From assembly GCA_003170135.1 (NCBI GenBank), contig PMZR01000133.1:1-61960 (forward strand): a stretch of DNA of 61,960 nt, in the 5' to 3' direction. The stretch is from Acidobacteriota bacterium. GTDB lineage: Bacteria > Acidobacteriota > Vicinamibacteria > Vicinamibacterales > Fen-181. Below, piece by piece: positions 9,089-17,685 of this stretch. The position numbers were made by a program, and so were the translations under genes. The notes beneath the pieces are model-generated. The model did no database searches, was not told where the DNA came from, and worked only from the letters and a program-made list of their open reading frames with translations. Numbering within the stretch: the stretch's first letter is position 1; every line of letters starts with the position of its first letter.

Positions 9089-9676
9089 TCAGTGCGCATG
9101 GCTGCCCTTCAACCAGCGATGCGCGGTCGCCGCCGACACTCCGAGCTTCGCCGCGGCTTGGCGCACGCTCAGGCCACGCACGGGGTCGAGGAGCGCGCGT
9201 GGGACCATCCGCCTCGGTCGCCCAAGCCGCCGCCCCTGCGCGCGTGCTCGCGCGAGGCCTGCCTTCACGCGCTCTGCGATCCTTGCCTTTTCGAACTCCG
9301 CAATCGCCCCCAGTATGTGCATTTGGAGCCGCCCGGCGGGCGTCGTGGCGTCGATCCCTTCCGTCAGCGAGACGAAGGCCACGCCGAGGGCCTGGAGGTC
9401 GTCCAGCAGGCCCACGAGGTGCTTCAGGTTCCGACCGAGACGATCGAGGCGCCAGACGACCAGGGTGTCGAACCGACGGCGCTTGGCGTCCTTGACGAGC
9501 GTGTCCAAAGCCGGCCGCGAGTCCTTCGCGCCGGACACGCCCTTGTCCACGTACTCCGTCGCCTGCCAGCCACGGGCCTGGACGTACCGCCGAACTTCCT
9601 GGAGCTGGTTTTCGGGCTCTTGGTCGAAGGTGCTGACGCGGGCGTAGATCGCCGCTCTCGTGAGGGTTGCCGCCAC
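9089..9676 (-). CDS. Serine recombinase (resolvase/invertase family)
   Basis: 195 residues from GTG 9676, with AAGGAGG six bases upstream. The N-terminal resolvase domain has YARVSTFDQ with catalytic Ser15, then VWRLDRLGRNLKHL (catalytic arginines) and LGAIAEFEKARIAERVKAG. A C-terminal HTH_7 helix-turn-helix (VRQAAAKLGVSAATAHRWLK) would bind DNA. The size matches small Tn3/Gin-type resolvases, which cut and rejoin DNA at short crossover sites. It lies about 100 bp downstream of a ribbon-helix-helix gene on the same strand. No transposase is nearby, so it may be a free-standing invertase or a remnant of a lost transposon. Confidence 0.92.
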   Translation of the reverse strand: MAATLTRAAIYARVSTFDQEPENQLQEVRRYVQARGWQATEYVDKGVSGAKDSRPALDTLVKDAKRRRFDTLVVWRLDRLGRNLKHLVGLLDDLQALGVAFVSLTEGIDATTPAGRLQMHILGAIAEFEKARIAERVKAGLARARAQGRRLGRPRRMVPRALLDPVRGLSVRQAAAKLGVSAATAHRWLKGSHAH

Positions 9677-9778
9677 GATGGTCCTCCTTCCGCCTTCCGG
9701 CGGACCGAGGCCAACGGTCTGCGGCGTCTGGGGTAGAATCGCGGCAGGCCGCCAGCCAGCTCACCCTGGTTGACGTGC

Positions 9779-9967
9779 TTAGGGGCGCCGGCGGGTTCCA
9801 GCCCGCTTGCGCTCCGCTTTCTTGATGACGCCCTTCGACTCGAGCCAAGTCCGAATCGCTCGCCTGACCTGCTCTGGGACTGGAACGCCCTCGCGCTCGC
9901 AGACCTCGCGCAGTCCCTCGAGGAGCTCTTCGTCGATCCGAAACGTGGTGATCCGCCGCGACGTCAT
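9779..9967 (-). CDS. Ribbon-helix-helix DNA-binding protein (CopG-like)
   Basis: 62 residues from ATG 9967; an upstream GTG would add 12 residues. ITTFRIDEELLEGLREVCER forms the strand and first helix, and VPEQVRRAIRTWLES the second, as in CopG/Arc antitoxins and repressors. The tail is basic. No toxin ORF follows, so a simple regulator of itself and the downstream recombinase is more likely than an antitoxin. Its start codon overlaps an imperfect palindrome, consistent with autorepression. Confidence 0.75.
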   Translation of the reverse strand: MTSRRITTFRIDEELLEGLREVCEREGVPVPEQVRRAIRTWLESKGVIKKAERKRAGTRRRP

Positions 9968-9985
9968 GTGATACACCGTATTACA
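9967..9985. promoter_or_regulatory. Imperfect palindrome over the RHH gene start (candidate operator)
   Basis: Reading 9967-9985 on the + strand gives arms TGTGATAC and GTATTACA around a three-base centre (one mismatched arm pair). The last base is the A of the RHH start codon, so a dimer bound here would block promoter or ribosome access. Autoregulation is inferred from position. Confidence 0.5.
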
Positions 9986-10272
9986 TTGAATCTCGCTTGT
10001 CAAGGATGATCGGGTGTCTCGGAAATGCTCCTCTCTCCGGGTGGGCTTTCGCCCCCGATTGGCCGGAAGTTCATCTGCCTCGGCACCGTCTCGCCAAACA
10101 CTTGTTTCGCAAGACGAGCCTTGCGAAAAGGGGTTTCTTTACGAGTGAGCACGATGATGATCTACACGTGTTGGGAGGGCGGGGCGCGTGGCAGTTCCGC
10201 TCGACCAGCTTGGACCCAGGCACCGGACGCCGGCTGACCCGCTATCGCGAAGCGCCCCCCGGTGTCGTCGCG
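9986..10272. other. Intergenic stretch without supported features
   Basis: Short frames exist on both strands but none has a recognisable motif, a good ribosome binding site or a consistent coding look. It may be eroded sequence continuous with the pseudogene candidate to its right. Confidence 0.5.
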
Positions 10273-10683
10273 CTATCGAGTTCTGCATACCCCACGTTCT
10301 CCTCGTGGCCCGCCCCGATGACAAGGACGAGGGTGGCGCCTTCCGAACACATTGAAACGATACCGCAGCGGGGCTGTGCCCCACGCCGCGCTGGCCGTCC
10401 ACACGACCGGCGTGACGAGGCCGGCCGACGTCTGGTTCGCGGTGACGGAGGCCAGAAGCGGCTGGGACGGGTCGCGGCGAAGACTCTGGCCGGCTTCCCG
10501 GAACCGCTCACAGAGCGGCACGGAGCGTTCGCGCCGTATTGGTCGGCGGCTCTCGCTTGAACTCGGGTAAGGGGATTTCCTGACGTCCCGAGCCAACGCG
10601 TGTGTCCCTGGCCCGCGGATGAACGCGCAGACAGAGCCCATCATCACAACGGTGACGACGCGAAGGTTCTGTCTTCTCGCCAA
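10273..10683 (-). pseudogene. Decayed exported protein with one Ig-like repeat
   Basis: The frame begins at TTG 10683, twelve bases after the membrane-protein stop. It has a signal-peptide-like start (VVTVVMMGSVCAFI ending in THALA). Near the end, PVVWTASAAWGTAPLRYRF matches the look of bacterial Ig-like repeats of the kind ITWTATASGGTAPYQYKF. The match then stops. Related-looking text (EGATLVLVIG) continues in another frame of the same strand, suggesting a frameshift. No intact repeat or proper end is present. Called from pattern only. Confidence 0.3.
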
Positions 10684-10695
10684 GACACGGCCATA

Positions 10696-11166
10696 TCAAC
10701 GGCCTCCCTTCACCACGTTCAACACGAGGAGACCGAATCCCAAGAGCACCGCACCCAGGACTCTCGTGAGCACGGCGGCAAAACCGCTTTCCCGATCTAC
10801 GTCGGCACTTGGGTACGCAGCTTGGACCCCTTTCAATATCGAGGTCGGCGAGAGCACGCCAAGTAGCCCAATGCTGAAGAGGAGTACTCCACCGAAGAGA
10901 TTCCCGAAGTCTTCGGCAATCCGGCGCATAATCGCCGTTCCGCCGCTCCTGGTGGCGGCAAGAAACAAGAGCAACAAGATAGCGCAAGCCGGCGCGCCAT
11001 AGACAAGTACAGCTCCTACCTTGGTCGAGGCGAGGGTCTGGCGCCGAAGGCCCTCGCGGGTCTTCGAAAGGAAGAACAAATGCGTATCACCGGTCTTCAG
11101 AATGTGAATCGCCTGAACCAGCAGAAGACACGCAGTTGCGAGGGAAAGTATCACGACGACGGGCAC
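10696..11166 (-). CDS. Four-helix membrane protein downstream of the RHS gene
   Basis: 156 residues from GTG 11166, with AAGGAGG seven bases upstream overlapping the RHS stop codon. Four hydrophobic segments are visible: PVVVILSLATACLLLVQAI (start), VGAVLVYGAPACAILLLLFL (about 48-68), LFGGVLLFSIGLLGVLSP (about 90-108) and LGAVLLGFGLLVLNVV (end). There is no signal peptide and no family I recognise. Being translationally linked to the tail end of an RHS gene puts it where immunity genes of polymorphic toxins usually lie, but nothing in the protein itself shows that role. Confidence 0.7.
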   Translation of the reverse strand: MPVVVILSLATACLLLVQAIHILKTGDTHLFFLSKTREGLRRQTLASTKVGAVLVYGAPACAILLLLFLAATRSGGTAIMRRIAEDFGNLFGGVLLFSIGLLGVLSPTSILKGVQAAYPSADVDRESGFAAVLTRVLGAVLLGFGLLVLNVVKGGR

Positions 11167-11179
11167 ACGCACACCTCCT

Positions 11180-14100
11180 TCAGAAGAGCTTCCCACACAC
11201 AGAATAGGTGACCGAGCCCGAGACTCCCGCAACGCCCAAGGTGGGGCCATGCGCCACGCCTGACGAATTGGCCGTGACTTGGTATCCAATGCCGGCGAAA
11301 GGGGTAGGAAACAGCCAGTTGGCACCACCCGACGCCGACCACCCGCCGAGGATGGCGTCCGCGTTGCTTGGCCAAGGAGTGCTCGTGAACGATCCACCGA
11401 AGAGTAGTGGACCCAAGGAGGCGTTCTTGCCGACCGACGCTCCGCCGCCCAACCCGACGCAGAGGTTGCGCGTCTGGGGATTGTACGCGACGGTGCCAGC
11501 GGGACCCCCGCCGGCGATCGCGGGAACTGGCGCTAACGGAACAATCCAACTGAAGACCCACGGCTTACTCAGCAAGCTCTTTGCCAAGCCGCTTATTCCG
11601 GGGTTTCCGCCCGCAGCCGCGCCTCCCTCGGGGTTATCTGTGCCCGCCGGCTCCGCTTGGAGTGTCGGCAGGCCACCCAGCGACCACGGGAGTTCGGTTC
11701 CCGTTAACGCTGCAGGTGTGAGAAGCTCTGCGCCGCTGTCACCGACAATCGGGACTATGAATGGATCAGTTGGCGTTCCGCTCCCTGTGCTTATGGGAAA
11801 CGGGAGAAAGGGGGGGGCGTCCCAGTAAGCAAGGCCCGACGGGTCGGTGAACCTCAGCGGGTTGTTTCTGGAGTACCCATACGCGTTCCAGCTCTGGGGA
11901 TCCTCAGATCGCGCGCCGGCATTACCGGGATCCGAGACCGTGAACCGCCCGTGCGCGGTCGCGAGGTACCGCGCGTTGAAGTAGTCCAACCCCGTCTCGA
12001 AGTCCCGCTCCTGCCCCGTGAACAGCCGCGTCGTCGCCGGCGGGCTCGGCGGGCTCACCTCCTCGCCGAACGGCCGGAAGTCGTGCCGCTCGACCACCAC
12101 GAGGTGGAGGTTCACCACGCGCGTGACCGCCCGGACCGAGCCCAGCGCGTCCAGGTGGTAGTACTCCTGGTAATCCAGCGGCGGATTGCCCTCGCCATCC
12201 AATGCGCTGGTCCCACCTCCGGTGAGTGCCGAGGTCGAAATGCCGGTCGTCGTGGCGGTTGTTGTACTGGTGGCGCCGGTAGTCAACGTCGTGCTGCTCG
12301 TCGGCAGCGCGTGCAGCTGCGTCGTCTTCGACAACCCGATCGCCGGCGAGGTGTGACGTGCCGGCGCTACGGACGGGCCAGCTGGATGCCCCAGGCCCGA
12401 TGGCACCGGCGGCGGCATGGGCGACGGGACCAGCGGCGGCAACGTCTGCCGAACACCGGGGATCGTCGGGATGATGCCACTCGACGGGTTACTCGGGACG
12501 TCCGTGGTGCTCACCGTTGGCAACATCTCCCCGCCGACTATACCCTGCCCGCCCCCCGGCGTGGGGCCTTGCTCCGACCCCGACCCGATCACCCAGGTCT
12601 GGTCCGTGATGACCGGCAGCTCCGACCACCCGGCGTAGTCGATCCCCACGAAGAACCAGATGAGAATCCGCCCGGAATCGGCTCCGCTCGCCGCCAGATT
12701 GCGCCACAGCAGATCCGGATGTCCATCGGAATCGTCATCGCCGACCCCCACGATCCACCAGTTCACGTCCGTGCACGCCGGCAGCGGATCCCAGCCGATC
12801 ACCGTCGTCCCGTCGAAGAACCAGATGAGGTTCTCCCCGGTCGACGCGTTGCGCCAGACCAGATCCGGCCTGCCATCGCTGTTGAAGTCCGCAACGCCGA
12901 CAATGCGCCAGTTGGTATCGGTGACCGCAGTGAGCACGGCAAAGCCGGTCGCCACCGTGTCGTTCATGAACCAGACGACGTTTTGCCCCGTGGCGGCATT
13001 GCGCCAGACCAGATCTGGTTTGGTGTCGTGGTTGAAATCAGCGGCGCCCACAATCCGCCAGTTCGGATCCGTCAGGACGACGGGGTTGGCCGGATCGTCG
13101 GGCGGCGTCAGGACGGCCGCGTCGAGATAGCTCGCCAGCTGCATGTGCCACAGCTCGTGGCTGGCCGTCCCGCCGAGCGTTTGCCACACGATATCCGCGT
13201 ACGTGTCGACATTGAAATCGCCGGTGCTGACAGTGCGCTGCTCCGGCAAGCCGCTCGGGAGCGGATCCCAGCCGCCATAGGCGGCGCGATCTGCTTTGAC
13301 GAGGTACCAGACTAGGTTCTGGCCGCTCGACGTGTTGTGCCAGACGATATCCGCGGTGCCGTTGTTGTTGAAGTCGTTGGCGTTGAGCCGGGCGAAATTT
13401 GCCCGGCACGTCACCTGTTCCTGGCCGGTATCGAGGGTCAGGCTCGGCGGCTCCCCCGACAACGTGCAGCCGGTCCAGCCGTCGAACCGCCAGCCCCAGG
13501 CCGGTGTCACCTGCAGGATATCCACCGTGGCAGGCTTCGTGTAATAGTTCCCGCCACAGCCAGTCGGACAGACGTGTTCGCTGCCGCCCACTTCCTGCCA
13601 CCGCACCGTGCCCCCCGCCGTGTTGCTCAAGTCGATCGTGAAGGAGTACGGGGCCGGCGGCAAGGCAAACACCGCGGCGCAGTTGGCAAACCCGTCGACA
13701 TAAATAGTGGTCTTCGAGGGATCCCCCGAATCCGGCGTGCCACAGCGGCCCTCCCAGTGGTGGAATGTCCACGGGAACGTCGGGGTCGCGTGCAGCAACA
13801 CCGACGTGGGAGTTGTGAACAGTTCCCAGGTGCCGGACTCCCACTCGATCCACCCCTGCTGCGCATCCCACCTCGCCACGTGCCCGGCCCCGGACTCCGT
13901 GACGGTCAGCACGTTGTTCGTGCGGGCGGCCAGGAGCAGCCGGGAGCCGAGGTACACATAATCGACTTTCCAGATCTGCTGGCCGTCCAGGCCCTCGTCG
14001 AACTCGCTCAGGACCTCGCCCAGGCCGTGGACGTAGTAGGTGGCGGTGCCGCTGCCGGTCTTGAGCACCCGCTGGGTGTCGCCGTCGTAGCGATACGTGT

Positions 14101-17100
14101 AGAGCGCGCTGCCCCCGGCCACGGTGGCCGTCGCCAGCATGTTGGTGGGCGTGTAGGTGTAGGTGCGCCCGCCGGCGCTCGACGCGTCACCGGTGAGGTT
14201 GCCGTTGTCGTCGTAGGTGAAGACGGTCTGGCCGTCGATCTTCGTCAGCCGGTTCTTGCTCCCGTCGGTGTACCCGGTGTAGGCGCTCTCCACCCCGCCC
14301 TGCGTGTGTGACACGCGGTTCCCCAGCGCGTCATACGCGTACCCGAGGGATCCCCACCCGCCGCCCGTCGCGCTGGTGAGCCGGTCGAGGTCGTCGTACC
14401 CGAAGGTGGCGCTCATCGCCGGCCGCAGCGCGTCGGTGAGGAACTTGAGGTTGCCCACGGCGTCGTAACCGTCCTGGCCGTCCGACTGCTGGTACTTCAA
14501 GTCGAGAACACCGTCAGCCGTGACGCGCGTAGGCCGGTACCGGCCGTCGTATTCGACCGTGTGCGCCACGCCGTCGCCGGACCCATAGGAGGCGATGCCG
14601 CCGGACGGGTGATAGGCGATGCCGGTGGCAAAGGTCAGCGCCCGGGCGGCGTCGCCGACTGACGTGATGCGGTTCTGGCTGTCGTAGGTGTATTGCACAT
14701 GGTTGCCCGATGGGTACTTCACGTCGGAGACATTGCCGTTGTCGTCAGGCGTGAATCCCGTCACGAAGGTGTGCCCGTTGATGAGGTCGGTCCGCTGCGT
14801 CAACCGGTTGGCCGCGTCGTAGTCGAAGTCGCTGGTGACGTACGCGTTGGCCAGATGCTTCCGGTTGTTCGCCTCGTCGTAGGTGATGTCGGTCGAGTAG
14901 GCCGGATCGGGCGACGTGATGTGCGTGAGGCGGTTGTTGCCGTCGTAAGTGTAGGTCGTCGTCTGGTTCTTGGCATCGGTCTGGGAGGCCAGATTCCCGA
15001 CGGCGTCGTAGGTATAGTTCACGGTCCCGGATTCGGGCTGGTGCTGCCACTCGAGCTGGTTGCCCGCGTTGTAGTGCCACTCCCGCGTCACGTTGGCGCC
15101 GGGCGGATTGGGTTGCGTGACGGACGTCAGGCTTCCCAGAGCGTTGTAGTCATACGTGGTGGTCTGGCCGTTGGGGTCCGTTACCGATTTCAGGCGAGCG
15201 TTGGACGGGCTTCCTGACGCCTGCCGCACCTGGGTCGTCTGATGGCCGTCTTCGTCGGTGATCGTGACGTTGATCCCGTCGTAGGAGTACCCGACGGTCG
15301 AGCCGTCGGGGTTGGTGATCTTCTTCACGCGACCGAGTGCGTCGTATTCGTACGACGTTCCCAGATCGGTCGTCGTGTACGGATAGCTGGCATAGGTCGC
15401 CCGCCCCCACTCGTCCAACGCGACGCGCGTGCGAACGCCCTGGCTGTTCAGCGTGCCCGTCGCGCGACCGAGTCCGTCCAGGTAGGTCGTCGTCCACGAG
15501 GGACCCGTGGGCACCGTGACCGACGTGCCGTCGGGCGCATAGGTCGTGACGGTGTCGTTGCCCAGCGGGGGGTGAATCCGCTTCTGGCGACCGAGATCAT
15601 CGTAGGTGAACGAGGTCGTGGAGCCGCGCTGGGTCGTCGATGCCGTAGTCCCATCCGGGTTGATGACCGAGCTGACGGTGTACGCCGGGGTGTGGACCGC
15701 GTTGACGACGCCCCAGTCGTAGTCGAAGGTGGTCTCTTGGTTGTTGGCGTCGGTCTGGCTCGCGACGTTCCCGGCAGCATCCGGCGCGAAGGTGGTCGTG
15801 ATACCCAGGACCGTCCGCGACATCAGGAAGCCGGTGTCTGCATACACGTAGGATGACGCGAACGGCGTGCCGTCAATCGTCTCGGTTTCGATCCGATCCG
15901 CGAGCCAACGGCTGCCCGCGAAGTGTCGGTACGTGCGCGTCGTGGTCCGGCTGATGTCGTCGCCGGTGTCCAGGATCGTCGTCGGCTGGCCGAAGTGATT
16001 GTAGAAGTCGTCGGCGTAGGTGAACTCGCGTTGGAAGGCATGGCCATCCCGCGTGGTCACGACGCGGGCGCACAATTCCAGCTCCGTCGGATTGAAGGTG
16101 TCGGGTTCCGCTGCCCCGATGTCGACGCTCCATCGCCACTCGAGCGACGTCGTCTCGCTGCCGACGGTGATCTCGTGGACCGGCGCGTCCTGGTTGGAGA
16201 AATTCGGGATGAACAGTTTCTTGTGAAGGTATGTCGCTGTGTAGCCCGTCGGCCCGGTTACCGTCGTCCTCATACCTGGGTCCGGCCAGGTCGTATCGTT
16301 TGCGGGATCCTCGTAGGAGAAGGTCCAGGTGCCGCCAGCGGTGCCGCCCCCGCCCGCGTCGCGCTGGCGCAGCAGGAACCGATCGTCGCGATTGGCGCCC
16401 TGCGCCTCCGGCGCCAGCACCCCGTTCGCTGAAGAGTAGTGGACCCACCCACCAGCGGGCGTGTGAACCGTGATGGAGCCCTCGAACCACGGGTAGCCAG
16501 CCGGAGACGCGCTGCGCCAGGTCGTGTTGGCCGTGTACTCGAACGTCCACGACGCGCCCTCGGGTGGGGTGACTTCAGCGAGGTTGACGAATTCAGCGCC
16601 CGTACCGTGGATGAAGGTTGCCCATCTGTATTGCCACAGGCGCGCACCGTATCTAAGCGCGTAGGGATTCCCATCGTCGTCGTAGTCGAGATACACGTCC
16701 CGCGACTGCGCGCCGACGTGCTGCACGAGGTGTGTCACGGCCCAGGGGAAGTCCGGGTGGTAGAACACGTCAACGCGGTTGCCAAAGGGGTCTTCCATAC
16801 GCGTCGCGTAGCCCCACTGGCCCGGGAAGTACCACACCGTGCCATCAGGCAACTCCAGCGTGCTCTCGGTGGTATCGATCGTGACGCGCGCCAGCGAGGT
16901 GGTCCGATACACGTTGCTCACGCCCGTGCGCAGCAACTGTTGGGTGTTGCCGTTGGCATCGACGAGAAATGGGTACTGCCCCAGGTAGAGGATCTGCGGG
17001 GCGATGAGCCATCGCCACGTCGCATCCTTCGTGTTGAAGACCCGCTGCACCGCGAGCGTGGAGCCGGCGTTGCCCGGCAGCACCAGGTCGGTGAACGACA

Positions 17101-17290
17101 ACACGGCATTGCCCGTGTACGTGTCGATGTGCTCCCACGGCACCAAGCTCAGCGATCCGTGCCGTGGCACGTTGCCAAGCGCCTCCATGGGGTCGTCGGT
17201 CTGCGCGGCCGCCGGCGTGGCGGTCGCGAGCGCCAGGGCTACCACGATGACCACGCCGAAAATCGCCTGCTGTCGCTTCCCGTGGCTCAT
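11180..17290 (-). CDS. Secreted RHS/YD-repeat protein with internal FG-GAP repeats
   Basis: 2036 residues from ATG 17290, which overlaps the preceding stop as ATGA. A signal peptide (GVVIVVALALATATPAAAQ) leads into an RHS N-terminal region and then many YD repeats such as YDALGRVKKITNPDGST. Two glycine/tryptophan repeats (HHWEGRCG, WRFDGWTGC) are followed by about five FG-GAP-like blades (NNNGTADIVWHN, DFNSDGRPDLVWRN), a Thr/Ser/Pro linker, and the conserved RHS core (RLFTGQERDFETGLDYFNAR to NPLRFTDPSG). After the core is a 213-residue variable tail, glycine-rich at its end. RHS proteins typically form a shell around a C-terminal toxin. The FG-GAP insertion is unusual. The tail has no nuclease motif I recognise. 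Confidence 0.9.
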   Translation of the reverse strand: MSHGKRQQAIFGVVIVVALALATATPAAAQTDDPMEALGNVPRHGSLSLVPWEHIDTYTGNAVLSFTDLVLPGNAGSTLAVQRVFNTKDATWRWLIAPQILYLGQYPFLVDANGNTQQLLRTGVSNVYRTTSLARVTIDTTESTLELPDGTVWYFPGQWGYATRMEDPFGNRVDVFYHPDFPWAVTHLVQHVGAQSRDVYLDYDDDGNPYALRYGARLWQYRWATFIHGTGAEFVNLAEVTPPEGASWTFEYTANTTWRSASPAGYPWFEGSITVHTPAGGWVHYSSANGVLAPEAQGANRDDRFLLRQRDAGGGGTAGGTWTFSYEDPANDTTWPDPGMRTTVTGPTGYTATYLHKKLFIPNFSNQDAPVHEITVGSETTSLEWRWSVDIGAAEPDTFNPTELELCARVVTTRDGHAFQREFTYADDFYNHFGQPTTILDTGDDISRTTTRTYRHFAGSRWLADRIETETIDGTPFASSYVYADTGFLMSRTVLGITTTFAPDAAGNVASQTDANNQETTFDYDWGVVNAVHTPAYTVSSVINPDGTTASTTQRGSTTSFTYDDLGRQKRIHPPLGNDTVTTYAPDGTSVTVPTGPSWTTTYLDGLGRATGTLNSQGVRTRVALDEWGRATYASYPYTTTDLGTSYEYDALGRVKKITNPDGSTVGYSYDGINVTITDEDGHQTTQVRQASGSPSNARLKSVTDPNGQTTTYDYNALGSLTSVTQPNPPGANVTREWHYNAGNQLEWQHQPESGTVNYTYDAVGNLASQTDAKNQTTTYTYDGNNRLTHITSPDPAYSTDITYDEANNRKHLANAYVTSDFDYDAANRLTQRTDLINGHTFVTGFTPDDNGNVSDVKYPSGNHVQYTYDSQNRITSVGDAARALTFATGIAYHPSGGIASYGSGDGVAHTVEYDGRYRPTRVTADGVLDLKYQQSDGQDGYDAVGNLKFLTDALRPAMSATFGYDDLDRLTSATGGGWGSLGYAYDALGNRVSHTQGGVESAYTGYTDGSKNRLTKIDGQTVFTYDDNGNLTGDASSAGGRTYTYTPTNMLATATVAGGSALYTYRYDGDTQRVLKTGSGTATYYVHGLGEVLSEFDEGLDGQQIWKVDYVYLGSRLLLAARTNNVLTVTESGAGHVARWDAQQGWIEWESGTWELFTTPTSVLLHATPTFPWTFHHWEGRCGTPDSGDPSKTTIYVDGFANCAAVFALPPAPYSFTIDLSNTAGGTVRWQEVGGSEHVCPTGCGGNYYTKPATVDILQVTPAWGWRFDGWTGCTLSGEPPSLTLDTGQEQVTCRANFARLNANDFNNNGTADIVWHNTSSGQNLVWYLVKADRAAYGGWDPLPSGLPEQRTVSTGDFNVDTYADIVWQTLGGTASHELWHMQLASYLDAAVLTPPDDPANPVVLTDPNWRIVGAADFNHDTKPDLVWRNAATGQNVVWFMNDTVATGFAVLTAVTDTNWRIVGVADFNSDGRPDLVWRNASTGENLIWFFDGTTVIGWDPLPACTDVNWWIVGVGDDDSDGHPDLLWRNLAASGADSGRILIWFFVGIDYAGWSELPVITDQTWVIGSGSEQGPTPGGGQGIVGGEMLPTVSTTDVPSNPSSGIIPTIPGVRQTLPPLVPSPMPPPVPSGLGHPAGPSVAPARHTSPAIGLSKTTQLHALPTSSTTLTTGATSTTTATTTGISTSALTGGGTSALDGEGNPPLDYQEYYHLDALGSVRAVTRVVNLHLVVVERHDFRPFGEEVSPPSPPATTRLFTGQERDFETGLDYFNARYLATAHGRFTVSDPGNAGARSEDPQSWNAYGYSRNNPLRFTDPSGLAYWDAPPFLPFPISTGSGTPTDPFIVPIVGDSGAELLTPAALTGTELPWSLGGLPTLQAEPAGTDNPEGGAAAGGNPGISGLAKSLLSKPWVFSWIVPLAPVPAIAGGGPAGTVAYNPQTRNLCVGLGGGASVGKNASLGPLLFGGSFTSTPWPSNADAILGGWSASGGANWLFPTPFAGIGYQVTANSSGVAHGPTLGVAGVSGSVTYSVCGKLF

Positions 17291-17685
17291 CGCTCGCCTC
17301 CCGAAGGTGCCGGTGAGACCGGAAGCAGCGTGATGAGCGGGTCGAGACAGGTTGGGTCGATCTTGATCTTGACCAGAGCCGTCGCGGCGCCGGGATACGA
17401 AATTCGGAGCAGCACGTGCGTCCCGCGTTTGCGCCGCCCGTACGGCAAGGTGAAGCGCCCGTGGCCGTCGGTGCTGGTCCGCTGCACCACGGTGAAGTGC
17501 GGCTCCAGAACTTCCTCCACGACCGCGCGTCGCAGAAACGCGCTGTCCTGCAGGCGCACATATCCCTGCAGGGCGTGACCGCACACCGGGCCGTTGTCGA
17601 GGGGATTGTTCTGTGCGATCCCCGCTGCTGGCAGGAGGAGCGCGAACGCGGCACCCAACATGATTGCCGCAGACATTCGAGCCAT
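17287..17685 (-). CDS. Small secreted protein with carboxypeptidase-regulatory-like domain
   Basis: 132 residues from ATG 17685, with GAGG five bases upstream. A signal peptide (MSAAIMLGAAFALLLPAAGIAQ) precedes a single beta-sandwich of the carboxypeptidase regulatory-like type: GYVRLQDSAFLRRA, then RTSTDGHGRFTLPYG and RISYPGAATALVKI. Its stop overlaps the RHS start (ATGA), so the two are co-translated and both exported. It could act as a partner or folding accessory of the RHS protein; that is inference from coupling. Confidence 0.75.
   Translation of the reverse strand: MARMSAAIMLGAAFALLLPAAGIAQNNPLDNGPVCGHALQGYVRLQDSAFLRRAVVEEVLEPHFTVVQRTSTDGHGRFTLPYGRRKRGTHVLLRISYPGAATALVKIKIDPTCLDPLITLLPVSPAPSGGER

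Noticed and set aside
9779..9967. RHH protein as antitoxin of a toxin-antitoxin pair
   Set aside because: No toxin-sized ORF overlaps or follows; the next gene is a recombinase.
10139..10570. Several 70-90-residue plus-strand ORFs
   Set aside because: No ribosome binding sites or motifs, and they lie opposite a better minus-strand remnant.
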